Of a stretch of 5,603 nt of DNA, positions 5,074 to 5,603 are shown one piece after another. The DNA is from CBFDBF01 sp050295355. Its GTDB lineage: Bacteria > Pseudomonadota > Gammaproteobacteria > Chromatiales > Chromatiaceae. The notes below the pieces were generated by a model. That model ran no database searches. It was not told the origin of the DNA and was given only the letters and a program-made list of their open reading frames with translations. The stretch spans positions 1 to 5,603 of the forward strand of contig JBNKPL010000122.1 of NCBI GenBank assembly GCA_050295355.1, in the 5' to 3' direction. Each line of letters starts with the position of its first letter. Within the stretch, counting starts at the first letter, position 1. The position numbers and the translations under genes are program-made.

Positions 5074-5603
5074 TCACTCTACACTCGTCTCGCTCTTCTC
5101 TTCGCGGCTTTCCTGGTGGTGATTGGAACGCCCGCTCACCTTGAACTGACTCACCAGGCCAAACAGGCCGTCCCCCAGTTTCGCAAGCATCTCACTGGAG
5201 ACGGCGGTCTGCTCCGCGCCGGACGCCGTGCCCTGAGCGGCGTGGGATATCTTGTCCACATTGCGGGCGATCTCCTCGGTAACCGCCGCCTGTTCCTCAC
5301 TGGCGCTGGCGATCTGGGTGCTCATATCCAACAACTTGAGCATGGCATCTTCGATCTCCTGAAACGCCGCTTGTGTCTGATCGGACAAATCCACGGTGGT
5401 ATCAATATCCTTGCTATTCTCCTTCAGCAACTGCACCGTTTGATTACTGCGCGACTGTAGTGATTCGATGATAGCGCGAATCTCCTCCGTCGACTCCTGC
5501 GTCTTCATGGCCAGGTTCCGCACCTCATCCGCAACCACGGCGAATCCCCGGCCGTGCTCACCAGCGCGGGCGGCTTCAATGGCGGCATTCAACGCCAGCA
5601 GGT
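5074..5603 (-). CDS. Methyl-accepting chemotaxis protein, C-terminal part (cut by window edge)
   Basis: The last 175 residues of a chemoreceptor signalling domain; the sensor, membrane segments and HAMP domain lie outside the window. The highly conserved hairpin tip that contacts CheA and CheW is visible at the fragment's start: LLALNAAIEAARAGEHGRGF and then AVVADEVRNLA. The rest is the descending arm of the long coiled coil, with SASEEQAAVTEEIARNV resembling the methylation and signalling-helix segment. It ends in a short polar tail (SGRSNHHQESREEKSETSVE) that has no NWETF-type pentapeptide for CheR/CheB binding, so adaptation would rely on other receptors or direct recognition. The frame runs open to the edge with no start. 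It converges with the hydrolase gene. The ligand sensed cannot be told from this part. Confidence 0.97.
   Translation of the reverse strand, partial: LLALNAAIEAARAGEHGRGFAVVADEVRNLAMKTQESTEEIRAIIESLQSRSNQTVQLLKENSKDIDTTVDLSDQTQAAFQEIEDAMLKLLDMSTQIASASEEQAAVTEEIARNVDKISHAAQGTASGAEQTAVSSEMLAKLGDGLFGLVSQFKVSGRSNHHQESREEKSETSVE

Noticed and set aside
1..5603. CRISPR arrays, tRNA or rRNA genes, insertion sequences, phage genes
   Set aside because: No direct repeat series, cloverleaf, rRNA motif or transposase-like product was seen. Nearly all of the window is accounted for by typical nif and housekeeping-type genes.

Overview
The window looks like chromosomal DNA of a nitrogen-fixing gammaproteobacterium. 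It is moderately GC-rich. The order nifB, ferredoxin, nifO-like, nifQ matches the Azotobacter vinelandii nifB-fdxN-nifO-nifQ block, and draG plus a methyl-accepting chemotaxis protein are present. A free-living or symbiotic sulfur-oxidising or phototrophic gammaproteobacterium would fit, but that is inference and the genus cannot be read from 5.6 kb.

Positions 1-3875 (minus strand) hold one tight operon read right to left: nifB (3875-2376), a 2[4Fe-4S] ferredoxin (2365-2087), an ArsC-like nitrogenase-associated protein (2087-1665), nifQ (1665-1090), draG (1090-155) and the first 50 codons of a GNAT acetyltransferase (152 to the window edge). Three successive junctions are stop/start overlaps of the TRATG type and the other two gaps are 10 and 2 nt, so the six genes are probably co-transcribed and translationally coupled.

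Positions 3876-4144 are a divergent intergenic region with a nearly textbook nif control module facing nifB. It has a sigma-54 -24/-12 promoter with GG-N10-GC spacing, an AT-rich stretch with a possible IHF site, and two perfect TGT-N10-ACA NifA sites whose centres are 33 bp apart.

Positions 4145-5005 (plus strand) encode a lipoprotein alpha/beta hydrolase that does not look nif-related. A 13-bp inverted repeat lies in the gap between it and the convergent 3' end of a methyl-accepting chemotaxis protein (5603-5074, minus strand, cut by the window edge).

Functionally the operon joins the radical-SAM step of FeMo-cofactor synthesis (NifB, with a likely electron donor), molybdenum supply (NifQ), a NifO-like accessory protein and the enzyme that reactivates ADP-ribosylated nitrogenase reductase (DraG). 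No wholly new system is evident. The most notable points are draG as a late gene of the nifB operon without draT beside it, and the GNAT gene coupled directly behind draG.
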